From Bimastos eiseni (Eukaryota; Annelida; Clitellata; Crassiclitellata; Lumbricidae): a stretch of DNA of 64,000 nt. Positions 1 through 10,904 of the stretch are shown here, one piece after another. The stretch lies in assembly GCA_959347315.1 (NCBI GenBank), contig OY365810.1, positions 17,516,658 to 17,580,657 of the forward strand, in the 5' to 3' direction. A program made the position numbers and the translations under genes. Position 1 is the first letter of the stretch. Each line of letters starts with the position of its first letter. Below the pieces are notes generated by a model, which was not told the DNA's origin, did no database searches, and saw only the letters and a program-made list of their open reading frames with translations.

Positions 1-204
1 CGGTGTTAACAGAGATGGTAGAGTCGTAAACTCTACCATATTTGTTGCTAACATACACAATGTCAATGGTCCTCGTTTTCTACAACGGACGGCCGTATAT
101 ATGCCATTGACCCTGCTCATTTTCAATGCGAGCTTTATCGAGTGAAATCTGAAATGCTGCACCTCTACACCGCTAGCCCGTTTGAATGATAATTGTTGAA
201 TGGA

Positions 205-484
205 CACCGTGTCAGAGGTGTAACAAGCGGGTGGCAGGGGAGCACCGGCCCCCCGTTTCAAAACTGGGGGGGGGGGGAAGCGCCCCATCCAGTTTAGTGC
301 CCCCAAATCGGTTCTTTTTTATGTTTATCAAATGGATTTTTAAGAATACTTTTGTTAAGATAATTTGTTTCCCCCCCATTTTTCAAATATCTGGGGGAGG
401 GAATTCAAAAAGTGGGAGGGCAACAAAAAATTTTTATTATGCCCCCCCCACTTTTTAAAACCTTCTTACACCTCTGCACCGTGC
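205..484. mobile_element. hAT-type MITE, copy 1 (with target duplication)
   Basis: The element spans 213-476. Its ends are near-perfect inverted repeats, CAGAGGTGTAACAAG on the left and CTTCTTACACCTCTG on the right. It is flanked by CACCGTGT (205-212) and CACCGTGC (477-484), an 8-bp duplication with one mismatch. A CAG-starting terminus with an 8-bp target duplication is the hAT superfamily signature. The interior is rich in G and C runs and has no transposase, so it is a non-autonomous copy. The copy at 906-1189 belongs to the same family. Confidence 0.8.
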
Positions 485-897
485 TGTCCCCGTGCAAGGA
501 CCGTACTTGTAACTTCCTCAGCAATTAGCGATTTCGGGAAGCGAACCGCTACCTCGTACCTGGCACGCAAACGTTTGCTTTTTTTAACCTGTTATAGTAC
601 AATAAACATTTTTGCAAACATTGTGTTCGTTTGACAGTTCAAATTTTGCATTTGTCAATACTGTGACTATTTTTTCACCTTTACCATAGATCTTTGCATT
701 TACTACAATATTGTGCAATGACCAATACACACAAAGTAATGAAAATATCGCTTCCTTATAATAATAGGAAAGATGTTGAGAATTTCTTGGACATTTTGTC
801 CAAAAAATTAACCAAAATTGGCGCGCTTACGAATTGGCAGACCATAAAATAAAATGAACTGTTGGAGGCTTGGAGCATGTCCGAGCACGAAACATAC

Positions 898-1197
898 GTT
901 CCTTTCAGGGGTGTAACAAGCGGGGGGCAGGGGGCACCTGCCCCCAGTTTCAAAACTGGAGGGACAAAGCCCTCCAGTTTTAGTGCTCAGTGCCCCCATG
1001 TGCCCCCCAAATCGGTTCTTTTTATGTTTATATAATGACCTTTTAAGATTACCTTTGTTAAAATAATTTGTGCTTCCACATTTTCAAATTTAGGGGGGGG
1101 GCAAAATTCAAAAAGTGGGGGAGGGAATTCGGGCAATATTTTAAAAATTATGCCCCCCCCCCACTTTTTAAAGCCTTGTTACACCTCTGGTTCCTTT
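898..1197. mobile_element. hAT-type MITE, copy 2 (with perfect target duplication)
   Basis: The element spans 906-1189, starting CAGGGGTGTAACAAG and ending CTTGTTACACCTCTG. It is bounded on both sides by the identical 8-mer GTTCCTTT (898-905 and 1190-1197). The interior aligns with copy 1 throughout, including the AAATCGGTTCTTTTT block and the paired C/G runs. No coding capacity is present; the short open frames here are incidental. Confidence 0.85.
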
Positions 1198-1859
1198 GGA
1201 TAGATTTTTAGATAGCCGTGGAGCAATATTGAGGGCAACTTGATGACAGGTCTCGTTGAAGAGGATTCGCGGAAAGCCTAGAGTAAGATTGAAAATAATT
1301 ATGTTGATGCATAGGCCAACTGTACTGGGCTACAAAACATTGGCCTAATGAGCGCAGTGCGTGACAGACGAGCATTTATGTAGCCAACCGTCGCGAAGCA
1401 ACGGCGATATGACATAACATGACATGTATATTGTGCAATATCTTTGATGCGATAATGTTCGTCACCACTCACCAATAATAATTATTGAGTCACAATTTCT
1501 GGGTGTAGTTGTCTAGCGTGTACTAGGATCAGTGTCTGAAACACATGCTTCTGGCAGCCATATTGTTTATCTTGGTCGCGGTTAGTGACAACGATTTTTA
1601 AAAGATTTAAAATAGCAATATCAGTTTAAACTTATTAATATTCAATGGTGATATCTATTATTACGCAAGATATGTGTATTGTAGAGATCAATAACCATCG
1701 TTATTGTGATTTTACTAGAGATTACCGGAGACCTAATATTATACATTCTCCTATGATCTCCATTAATACACACCTGTGATGGTTACTGCCGTACTACTGT
1801 GAACCTTTTTTTACCATGAACAAGTGATAAATGTGTAGTTATTTAAACAGTGAACCTCG
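1198..1859. other. Intergenic, nothing recognised
   Basis: This is AT-rich sequence with no open frame of note, no repeat structure and no recognisable transposon end. The 477-905 stretch between the two MITEs is equally empty. Confidence 0.6.
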
Positions 1860-2545
1860 TTCAATGGTAATGCTGGTAATCCTGTAGTTTAGCGTATTTT
1901 ATTCAACAAATGTTTCAAAAGAAAAAATAGCGTATTTAATTATTTGGCGTGAATAGATGTTGAACTGTAGTTCAGATCGATGAAAAGATATACTGTGCAA
2001 GTAGAAACTGGATTGATGAAAGAAATTATGCTGAAATGGAAGCTGTATCGGTGAAAGTTTCATGCTTGATTAAGTTGATTGATGCGAGAATGTTGTTACG
2101 ATGGACGTGGAATCGATGTAAACTAGACCGTGTACGCGAGCAAAAACCTGATTGATGAAAAGAATATACCTAAATGGAAGCTGGATTGATGAAAGAATAT
2201 ACTTAAATGGAAGCTGGATTGACGAAGAGAAATACGTAAGAATGGAAGCTGGATCAGTGAAAATACCATGCATAATTAGAAGTTCGATTAATGATAAAAT
2301 GGTGTCGTGATAAAATCTAGTGGAATTTCTGTTCAACATTTTTTTAATGAAATACTCTTAAGACACACTTTTAAAATTCCTTATAGATCCAGCTTCCATT
2401 TAGAGCATAATTATAATTATCAATCCAGTTTCTACTTACAAAATACATGACATAATGAAGGAAATAATTATGTACGCTAAAATACAGGATAAAAACTAAG
2501 CAATAATTAAATACGCTAAACTACAGGATAACCGGCAATGCTATA
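1860..2545. repeat. Fold-back repeat with internal ~30-bp tandem units
   Basis: The left side carries TCCTGTAGTTTAGCGTATTT near 1880. The right side carries its reverse complement near 2510-2530, AAATACGCTAAACTACAGGA, so the segment is an inverted repeat. Between the arms, a degenerate unit resembling AATGGAAGCTGGATTGATGA recurs several times from about 2005 to 2260. It reappears inverted near 2385-2440. This looks like a non-autonomous fold-back transposon. Exact ends and a target duplication were not resolved. Confidence 0.55.
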
Positions 2546-2702
2546 TAGACTTGGTGCATATCAGTGCGGGAAAACTAGGTGTTTCTAGAAAGTTTCGAAT
2601 GCTACTGGGTGGCACTAGACACCGAAGAGACACCGAAAAGGCTGAAAGATCTGGAAAAAATATCGAAAAGCACAAAGAAATTACTTCTGCACCTCTGTAC
2701 CG

Positions 2703-2800
2703 ATAAACTACACTAACCCTAACCGACCCTCACGTTACTCCCCCTGACCCTAACCGACCTTCACGATACTCACCCTGACCCTAACCGACCCTCACGTACG
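2703..2800. repeat. Three-copy ~31-bp repeat containing CCCTAACCGACC
   Basis: The motif CCCTAACCGACCYTCACG occurs three times at about 31-bp spacing. It resembles the telomere hexamer CCCTAA only within each unit, so this is a short minisatellite and not a telomere tract. Confidence 0.6.
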
Positions 2801-2829
2801 TCCTTTTTGGTATCTTTTCGGTCATTTTG

Positions 2830-3362
2830 GTCTCTTTTCGTCCTTTTCGGTGTTTAGTGTTATACTGAATGACCCATTTCTAACAGTTCTGTGCTACATA
2901 TCTTGTCACTTGGTTTTCAGTCGATGAAACTCAATTTTTTTATTCGTTCAAAGATTTGAATAGACCACGAACTACTTCACTATTATAGTTGATGAAATTG
3001 CATAGTCTGTTATTGAACAAGTATCCTTCGTTTGTTTTGCATAATTGGTTGAAGGAAGACATTTGAACTGGAAAATTCATACAAGACTACTAATACAAAC
3101 AAATAGCTACTCAGTGACGACGAACTAGTAATAAATATATTATTAGACTATTATTTATTTATGATAAATAATGAATAATGTTAATTTTGTATATATCTCA
3201 TTACTCATTTGGAAACACATTTAATCCCAATATACTATTAATTAATCATTAATTATTAAATAGTTAGCTATTAACATTTTTATCAGTAAGAGCATAATTG
3301 CTAAGGATAAATCAGTTTACCTTTTGTAGATTTTGCTAAATAGTGACTTAAAACCATCGACA
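2830..3362 (+). promoter_or_regulatory. Presumed 5' flank of MPPED copy A
   Basis: This very AT-rich stretch lies directly upstream of the first ATG of copy A. No TATA box, initiator or UTR splice site can be singled out. It is assigned by position only. Confidence 0.25.
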
Positions 3363-3627
3363 ATGTTATCTCAAGCCAAGAATTCGGATACTCCAGAATC
3401 GATGTGGCAGAAGATCAAAGGCAATCAAAAGATAGAAACTCTGATTCCACTTCCACTCGACACCCCCATCTATCCAGACAAAGTACGATTTGTGTGCATG
3501 TCAGACACCCACTGTAATGCAGAAGCTTTCACGGATCGGATACCAAATGGAAATGTTTTCCTGCATGCCGGTGATTTCACATACACTGGTAAAGTCGACG
3601 AAGTGGAACGATTTAACAAATTTTTAG
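3363..3627 (+). CDS. MPPED copy A exon 1
   Basis: This exon encodes residues 1-88 and the first base of codon 89, including the SDTH and GDFT metal-binding motifs. It ends in phase 1 at ...TTTTTAG, followed by GCAAGT at 3628. A GC donor is required: using the GT at 3632 would put exon 2 out of frame, whereas this join gives FLG-TLPH, matching FLG-RLPH in copy B. The N-terminus is 20 residues longer than in copy B. Confidence 0.9.
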
Positions 3628-6600
3628 GCAAGTTAAAAGTTCAACCATTGCTCACACACATCCTGTGGGAGTATAAAAATAGGTGATGATGTAATTTGTA
3701 ATTGAACATTTATATAGCACCCTGTCAGAAGCAAACTAAACTAAACAGACATGTTCTTTGTGCCTATATGATGTTATTAAGAGCTGCTATGTCATTGATC
3801 AGTTAGTTCCAAAGTTGACATTGTCCTTGGTGTTACTCTGGACCAGGAGCTCACTTTTTTCCTCACATTCACCAACTCAACCGTACTTGCATTGTTGCTC
3901 TCTGGTTTTCTGCTATTGCGATGCTTTTCCCATTTTTTCAGGACCACCAGACTTGACTACTGCTGGAAGTGCCTCTGAGTAGTTCCCTAGGAGAGTTGCT
4001 ATAATATAAATTCTCATAATGAATGAATGGATTGTCTGGACTGAACACGCATTTTAGGAATAAGAACACCGAGATGAAGTTTTTACTGAAAATGATTTAA
4101 AGAATTATTATTGATGTAGAAGGGTTCTAAAGAAACCAGTTTGGTAAATGTTGAGAGGTATACTAGACCTATAATTTACTTATTATATATTATTAACTAG
4201 CTGGGGTACCCGGCGTTCGCCCAGGTGAAGAAGATTATGGGGGCACTTTGATTGAGGACAAAGTTGTGGGGAGGCATTCCTGTTCTTGCAGCATCTACAG
4301 CCTGTCATTCCTGACTGGCCTGAAGGGACTCTGCAGCCCTGCAGGAGGCTGCCTGTCTGACAGAATTCACCTTTCCTCAATCTAATCCCTCGTAAACTTT
4401 AATTCCTCTTCTCTTTCTCCGTCTTCTCTAATTTCTATTCACTCTTTGTTCTCACTCACCTTTTCCCAACTTTCTCCCCTTCCTCTGCTTTTCACCCTAT
4501 CCTAACCGCTTCCTCCACCCACTCCATCCTCCTTTTTACACTCCTCACCCTCTTCTCATCATCACCCTTGTCCTTTCCCCTACTCCATAATCCTTCCCTA
4601 CGACTTCCTCCTCCTCCACCTCTTCCTCCTCTTCAACAATCCACCATCCCCTCTGCTGGGTATTCGAGGTATTCCCCGAGCGATTGAGTGAATAGCTGTA
4701 AAAGTGTAAACGGAGAGACAGACACACACAGAATCTAGATATACATGTACATAAACAGTATTTATAGTACAGACCGATTGTGCAAACTTGACTTCACCGT
4801 AGCTTGCTCAGATGGACCATTTCTTCGAAAGTCTTTGCAATGTAATGTAATGTAAATTCATGAAAATTTCTCAGCGCCCACAAAAGCCACATGAGGGAGA
4901 CCAGCTTAATCACCGGCGCTATACCAAATCAAGTCCGCAATAGCCAATCCTCTCGTTTCTTTCCGATGCCAGGTCAAATCCAGGAAGTTAAGCTCTGGTC
5001 AGGTAGTTCTGCTGTTGTGTGCAGTGTCAGATTAGGGTACTCTATTGTTCATGTATAAATATACACCTATACAAAGCAGACAGGCAGGCCACTCTATACG
5101 CCTATACAAAGCAGAGAGGCATGCAGACAGCTTGTGGCGCAGGTAAACGCTGGCAGGCTACGTGTACGAAGGAAACTTTGCTTTTATGGGTGTGTGAAGG
5201 TTCACCATAGGTTTTTGCCCAGGAGACGTGGAAGACGGCTTGAGCGGGCTTCAGGAACCCCCCTGGACTGCGTGTGTCTAGTCTTCCCCGAGCCAGCGAT
5301 GTAGGTTTGGAGTGAATTGCTCTAAAACTGTGCAAATGCATCGACTGCCAAGGACACACAGACAGACAGACAGACAGACAGAATCCGTCTTATATATACA
5401 GATGACAATAATGACATTTAAAACAATTTGGTTATTGTCAGTTGGAAGCTACGATAATTTGTGATTTGGTACAAAACAGCTATGAACAAATGCAAAATTG
5501 GATGAATCTGGTTTTGTTTGGAACAGCTCATAATATTATTATTGTTTGCATTGTTATTACTGTTGGAAGTTAGTGTTTTGTTTATTTATTTGTTTATTAC
5601 CGAAATTTCATACCGCCCTTCTTCCAACATTTTTCGCTCAGAAGTGCATACACACGCCTCGATAGCGTAACTGCAGTTGTACTGCAGAGCAAAGGTGCAC
5701 AAAGGACTTGCTCAAGGTCCCTACACAGTGACTCCCCAGATGAGGGTTGAACCCGCTCGCTCAACACACTGAATGTTACGGGCTGACCGTTCTAACCAAC
5801 CGGCCACTGTGCCACACCATATGATATATATATTTATAGTTTTAATCACTCATATCCTTCTAATCACAGGTACGCTTCCCCACCAACACAAAATTGTCAT
5901 CGCTGGCAACCACGAACTAACTTTTGACGAGAAGATTTTGCCAATGACTGGCCCCATAGCAGAAGATTTACACCTTTCAGAGGAGAAGCTGACATTCAGT
6001 CGTAATCACCTGAAGCAGAAGAATTTAAACCACATGAGCGATCTATTGACCAATTGCACTTTCCTGTTTGACACTGAAGCAACCGTCTATGGTCTACGAG
6101 TCTATGGCTCACCATGGTAAGTTGTGATGAGTACCTGCCAGAGTTTTAGAGACATTCTGTAATATTGAGAAAACTAGTAAAGAATTGAAAGAAAAAATTT
6201 ATTCTTATTCGGTAATTCTACTTAAGTAGTTGTTGTATTACAACTGATGATGGCCTAGAGAATTGAAGTTTTTGATAGTTCTAGTGTATTATAAAATGAT
6301 TGACTACACTGCATATGCCTGTATCCTTCAATTGCCTCACCAATTGCCAATTAGAAGAAAGATGCATTAGACTATAATTAAATTTAGGCTCAATGTCTCA
6401 TGTGCATTGTACTGAATTTCTGTTACTGATCAGCTAGACACTTAGTATAGGACCATTTTAAGTACCAATAAGAGTGCTGCGTTGTCATAATGTGTTGCAG
6501 GATGGTTCCATATCATGCCTGGCTTTTGCTCTTAACCAATTATACAGCTAAAATGAAGCAATTAGCTCATTTCTTATTTGTTTATTTATTGGATTTGTAA

Positions 6601-9600
6601 AGCAAGGTAGCACTGAAATGTGTATCTGAGGCATGCATATTGATTTCCAAATTATTGAAATCCAAGGAGAAATAATGATTAATGAAAGGCAACCGTATTT
6701 ATCTAACCAATACTTATTGTAGGCAGCCTGAATTTCATCATTGGGCATTTAATGTGAAGCGCGGAGATGACATCTTAAAGAAATGGGATCTCATTCCTGC
6801 TGGCATAGATGTCCTCATGACACATGGACCACCACTGGGTAAGATGTTGGAGAGAATAACTTTGTATAAAGTGACTCTAATAGTTTGTGTTTGAATAAAA
6901 CTTTACTTCTCTTGCCTTAGTTACAAATTAGCCACTACAGTGTGAAAGTTTTATTATATGTTCAATCTTAGTGTAATGTAACAGAAATGTAATCTCTAAA
7001 ACACTGATGTAATCTAAAAAACTGTCTATTTGTTATACTGAGGATGCATTAAGAAGTGCTAGATCAAAATAGGTGCAAAAGATCCAAGTCTTTGAGTAAA
7101 TATCAATGCCAGATCTGAATTCAGGAGTTGTGCCAGTTAGATTTAAGCAAATTTCAGAGGTTCTTAGAGGGCACTGTGTAATGTGCAAAATTTTTCAGAA
7201 AATATCTTAAATTTTTGTCTTTGGTGTCTGATGGTGTGGTTTGTCAAATTCTTTGTGTATAGGGCGAGGAGATTGGTGCAATGGAAAACGGCATGAAGGT
7301 TGCTTCGATTTGCTTAACACTATTCAGAAGCGTGTCCGACCCAAATTTCATGTTTTTGGACATATACATGAAGGTAAAAAAGTCCGATCTTGTCTAGACA
7401 CTAAACATGCTCTGGGATTTAATATAACTCTGTAGCCTATAGTCAACTGTGTTGTGAGAATTGATTAGTAAGTGAGAAATTAACTGCAGTTTTTATAACA
7501 CCTTTATAAGGTACTCCTTTTTAGAAAAGATGTTGGAATTCTTTAAGAACAAATGAATGACTTAATTAGCACCTTTACATTATATTATATTAGTGGAGCT
7601 GGAAAATATGTGTAGGGTCGAACCAGTGATGCATTTGCATGCATTTGTCATGCATTTGCTGCCTCTTCATCCATTCAGCCAAATGAAACTGTAATATGTT
7701 GAAGAAGCCAAGTCAAAATCTAATGGATCTAGAAGTTATGCTGTGATTGTTGAGCAAGAGAAACACCTTGACCTATCTATCAAACCTATTGCATCTAAAG
7801 TTTAGGCCTGAATGACTGAAGAACCAACAGAATACATGTAAGTGGGAGGTGATCTCCAAAGCTTTGGACCAACCATTGAGAACATAATTTATGAGAGGTA
7901 GGGCATAACTGGAAATCGCCTCTGACATTCGCCTCGGCCAAATATTGGACTATTAAGAAGTATTCGCCTCGGCAAATATTAGACCTGCAAATAGCTAAAA
8001 AAACTTTTTTTGATAAAATAATTTTTTTTCTATTCAAATAATTAGGACTAACGGACTTACTTATAAGTTATTGATTAATTAAACAAGAGCTTAATATTCC
8101 ATTGAATTTTCTTAAAAATAAAGATGTTAATTTATATATTTTAATTTCTTTTGGTTGTATTCCCCAGGTGGCAACTAAATCAGTAATTTTCCCCCTTGGA
8201 TTGGCTCCACCCACTTTCCCGTAAACATTAGAGAGTGAAGACGTCGTTGATAACTTCATATTTCAAATTTTATAACAAGGTTTTACATTTTTTTTCACAA
8301 ATAAATTTATTAAATAATAAATATATTGTTATAGCTTAGAGTGTGACAATATGCTATATGAAGGATATTGCTATAGACTCTGCATTGACTATAGATAGTT
8401 CTAGGTAGCTGTGCGCATGGCAGGTTAACTACGCTTTGCCTACGGATGGTACTCGCCGAGTCGCTGGCCAGATTTGCCGCTACTATTCGGTTCGTACCCA
8501 GATCCGGCAAATAGTTCAAACGCTCTGATTCAATACTCTGTGGAAATTGTCTACTCGATTATGCCCTAATGAGGGCCCATCACTGTCTGGAGCATGGCAC
8601 TAGAGTCGGACTTTTAGTGGAGCTGGTTAAATATGTGTAGGTACAAACCAGTCTTTCTGCTGTTTGATAAGCTGGAAAAGTCACAGGCAGGCTTTCAAAC
8701 AAATGTAGAACTCCCTTGATACATAGACTGCTTGGCATGCTCAAATGTGCAGTTATTTTTATTATTCCCATTATGCCCAAGCTACCAATCACACCAGCAT
8801 TTTGTGCTTTTGCCATGATGTTGCACACGACACTCGAAGAAAATAAATGATCTAAAATTGACATTTTTGTGCAGTGGATGTATTATTAGTTTATAGTTAA
8901 TTAACATCATATTTTTGTGTAGGCACCCTTGTAAGGGCTAAGCAGGCTAAATTTCCAGGTAAGTAGGGTTGACCACTAGATTTAAGTTTGACAAAGATTA
9001 CCTTACAGAGAGCAGTAATGTACTATGCAGTCTGTGTGAACTTTGCATCAAAATTTGTGTAAATTCTTGTATAAAATGGATTATATAATACAGTTGCTGG
9101 TTGGTTTCACACCCTGTATTTATTGCACAATATTTCTTAATGAGATCTGAGAATGACATTTTGAGATTATTAATCCAGTATACACTTCGTCACCAACAAT
9201 TGTTGTCCAGAACGAAGAAGAATACTAAGCTGGGATTCCCTGCACACTAAACTTACACCCATCTGAGAATGATATTTTGAGTAGAGCTGTACCGATTAAT
9301 CAGCCGATTATAGAGATATCTGAAGTATCGGATATCGGCAAGATAATCGGCGCCGATATTAAAAATAATTTTTTAATTTTATAATATTATTTTCAGTCTA
9401 TAAAAGCAAAATGACGACACCAACATCACTGGGTCTGTGAAGGACGACTTTTTATTCTGTTTCCATATCGTGTCGTCGAGCCAATGGCTTCTTCAGACCA
9501 GTGGTGAGACCACCCAGTGTGCTAGTATAGACCATGGGAACGTGTCAACATAGGTGTCGTGCAGAGTGAGTCATAGTGCCTGCTTAAAGGCCAAGGAACG

Positions 9601-10365
9601 GCTGGCCAATTTAACAGAAATCGATGAATAAATATCGTGGAGGCATTCCTAATGAATACATGCTAGCTGCGAATCAGAACTCCCAGAACATTTCGGTCAC
9701 CTGCGACTAGATGGGTGGCTGTGAATTGACCAGTCGTTCCTAGGCCTTTAATTACCCTGGGCACAGTTTGACGGCAGGCGGTGTGTCTAACCTGTATTGC
9801 CTGCCTAGGATTAGTCCCAACTATATGCATACTTCTCCTACGGAGCAGTGTTTTGCTTGTATCACAACAATAGGCAGTAGCAGTAGGTCTGTCTTTTGGA
9901 ACCGGACATCTTGGGAAACACAATGAAATAATCGGCTAAATAATCAGCTAAATAATCAATTATCGGCAAATGAATAATCGGCAATAATCAGTATCGATAT
10001 AATCGGCAAAAAGTGATATCGGTAGGCCTACAGCTCTAATTTTTAGATTATTAATCCAGTACACATTTCATCACCAAAACTTGTTGTCCATGACGTTGAC
10101 GAATACTAAGCTGGGATTCTTTGCACACTAAACTTACACCCATCTGAGAATGACATTTTTAGATTATTATTTGCTCATAGAGACTTTAACCAGCATTGAA
10201 TTTTATCCTGTTTCAGGAAGGGATGAAGGCGGTGGTTATTCAACAGACGGTGTCACAACTTTCATAAACGCATCGAATGTTGACATAAAATATAGACCTG
10301 TCAATCCTCCAATCATCTTTGATATTCCTCTTCCATCTGGAATCAGCAAATATGGACTCTTATAA
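3363..10365 (+). CDS. MPPED-family metallophosphodiesterase, copy A (whole gene, 5 exons)
   Basis: The gene encodes a calcineurin-like metallophosphoesterase of the MPPED1/MPPED2 (239FB) group, dinuclear-metal cyclic nucleotide phosphodiesterases expressed in the nervous system in vertebrates. Coding exons are 3363-3627, 5870-6116, 6723-6838, 7263-7373 and 10217-10365 (888 nt, 295 residues, close to the 294 of mammalian MPPED2). Metal-site motifs are all present: SDTH (residues 47-50), GDFT (70-73), GNHE (101-104), MTHGPP (203-208) and GHIHE (242-246). The last keeps the histidine that mammalian MPPED2 has replaced by glycine. ATG 3363 is the first ATG in the exon frame; an upstream in-frame TTG is not a likely start. 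Intron 1 has a GC donor. Copy B at 19568 is a tandem paralogue. Family assignment is firm; which vertebrate paralogue it is closest to is not decided here. Confidence 0.93.
3780..4035 (+). mobile_element. Degraded non-LTR retrotransposon, 3' end
   Basis: Translation around 3815-3860 gives a segment like VLGVTLDQELTFF, a conserved block near the end of CR1/Jockey-type reverse transcriptases. A following RLDYC-like block lies near 3945-3965. The copy ends in a TATAAATTC...ATAATGAATGAATG tail, shared in outline with the relic at 37955-38435. Frames are broken and most of the element is missing. Confidence 0.6.
4187..5400. repeat. Composite interspersed repeat in intron 1 of copy A
   Basis: The segment begins with GGGTACCCGGCGTTCGCCC near 4203 and contains two related blocks, about 4665-4740 and 5285-5385. 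In each, a GAGTGAATwGCT-like stretch is followed by ACACACAGA/GACAGACAGA runs and a TATATACA end. This looks like two diverged copies of one element family, but the class could not be named. The CT-rich stretch 4385-4640 is low complexity. Confidence 0.4.
5600..5819 (-). mobile_element. tRNA-derived SINE
   Basis: On the minus strand the head reads GGCACAGTGGCCGGTTGG, resembling a pol III A box. About 50 bases later comes GGGTTCAACCC, a good B box. The body contains GAGTCACTGTGTAGGGACC and TTGAGCAAGTC. The copies at 12357 and 26384 share the GTCACTG...GACAA(A/G)TTGCTC body in diverged form. Confidence 0.65.
5870..6116 (+). CDS. MPPED copy A exon 2
   Basis: This 247-bp exon encodes residues 89-171 and carries the GNHE motif. 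It starts after TAATCACAG in phase 1 and ends in phase 2, inside the Trp codon TG|G, with a TG|GTAAGT donor. Its length is identical to exon 2 of copy B. Confidence 0.93.
6117..6722 (+). other. Intron 2 of copy A
   Basis: GTAAGT donor and TTGTAG acceptor. The sequence is AT-rich, with no repeat or RNA gene recognised. Confidence 0.85.
6723..6838 (+). CDS. MPPED copy A exon 3
   Basis: This 116-bp exon encodes residues 171-210, including MTHGPP, whose histidine is a metal ligand in this fold. It enters in phase 2 and leaves in phase 1 with a G|GTAAGA donor. The length equals that of exon 3 in copy B. Confidence 0.92.
6839..7262 (+). other. Intron 3 of copy A
   Basis: GTAAGA donor and TGTATAG acceptor. 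Nothing else is recognised inside. Confidence 0.85.
7263..7373 (+). CDS. MPPED copy A exon 4
   Basis: This 111-bp exon, phase 1 to phase 1, encodes residues 210-247 and ends in FGHIHEG. Both histidines of the GHxH metal-binding motif are present. The donor is AAG|GTAAAA. Copy B has an exon of the same length and phase. Confidence 0.92.
7374..9140 (+). other. First part of intron 4 of copy A
   Basis: AT-rich intron sequence. No coding, RNA-gene or well-defined transposon signal was recognised up to the tandem repeat at 9144. Confidence 0.6.
9144..10165. repeat. Tandem ~120-bp intronic repeat split by a transposon
   Basis: The block TCTGAGAATGAyATTTTGAG occurs near 9147 and 9262 and, after the inserted element, near 10143. 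The intervening ...ATTAATCCAGTAyAC...AATACTAAGCTGGGATTC...CACACTAAACTTACACCCA stretch is found at 9165-9262 and again at 10045-10142. An ancestral tandem duplication was therefore interrupted by the hAT-like insertion at 9282-10038. Confidence 0.8.
9274..10046. mobile_element. Non-autonomous hAT-like element in intron 4 of copy A
   Basis: The element is 9282-10038 (757 bp), with ends TAGAGCTGTACCGAT and, in reverse complement, TAGAGCTGTAGGCCTACCGAT. The flanks ATTTTGAG (9274-9281) and ATTTTTAG (10039-10046) form an 8-bp duplication with one mismatch. The empty site is confirmed by the neighbouring tandem repeat copy. Subterminal regions are packed with short ATCGG/CCGAT repeats, typical of transposase-binding clusters. 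No transposase remains. Confidence 0.8.
10217..10365 (+). CDS. MPPED copy A exon 5 (last coding exon)
   Basis: The exon enters in phase 1 after CTGTTTCAG and encodes the C-terminal 48 residues. It includes STDGVTTFINAS, the strand after the active site, and NPPIIFDIPLP, both conserved in the family. It ends with TAA at 10363-10365. The nearest clear AATAAA is at 11499-11504, about 1.1 kb downstream. Confidence 0.92.
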
Positions 10366-10375
10366 ACTTTAATGA

Positions 10376-10904
10376 TGTTTGGGTTTTGCTAATATTTAAT
10401 CTATCTATATAATTACCTAAATCACGTGACCTACGTGTGTCTGTCACATTTAAGGCACCTGATTGGACAGGGCATGATTGGAAAGCTCGAAAGTGTTGCT
10501 GCTGACCTACATAGGCTATTGTTTACGAGTTAGTTAGTTAAACATTGTGTCGGAGTACGTCCGATTCTAGTTTCAAAAACGTTTTATTCACGTCTCTGTA
10601 ACTATATTTGCAGTTATTAAAATTAAATACATTGTGTAATGTAAGTATATTTGCAGTTATTAACATGAAGTACACACTTATTGGATGAAACTCGATTTTG
10701 AATCGGTTGAATCGCCGTTACTAATATACGGGTGGTGTAAAAAAATGTTGTTCAGAGGGCGTTTCACAGGTAAAACGCTGAATTTTGTTGCCTTTGGAGC
10801 ACAGTTTGCAGCAGCCTTTCTGTGCAATGGGAGGAATTGGGTTGATCGTGAGCTATTATATTTTCCGACCCGTGATTCTTCAAGTTAACAGCTAGTTGTT
10901 TTAA
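10376..10904. other. Downstream of copy A, nothing recognised
   Basis: This may contain the 3' UTR of copy A. A 67-codon open frame at 10685-10888 shows no recognisable family and is not called a gene. The sequence could be part of an unclassified repeat. Confidence 0.4.

Larger units (their letters stand above)
3628..5869 (+). other. Intron 1 of copy A (GC-AG)
   Basis: The donor is AG|GCAAGT and the acceptor is AATCACAG|G. GC donors are a known minor class and usually have strong consensus on both sides, as here. The intron holds a LINE relic, a composite repeat and a SINE, each listed separately. Confidence 0.85.

Noticed and set aside
2700..2800. Interstitial telomere
   Set aside because: CCCTAA is never tandem here; it occurs once per ~31-bp unit.
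3333..3362. Upstream TTG start for MPPED copy A
   Set aside because: Nuclear genes in animals start at ATG; the first in-frame ATG is at 3363.
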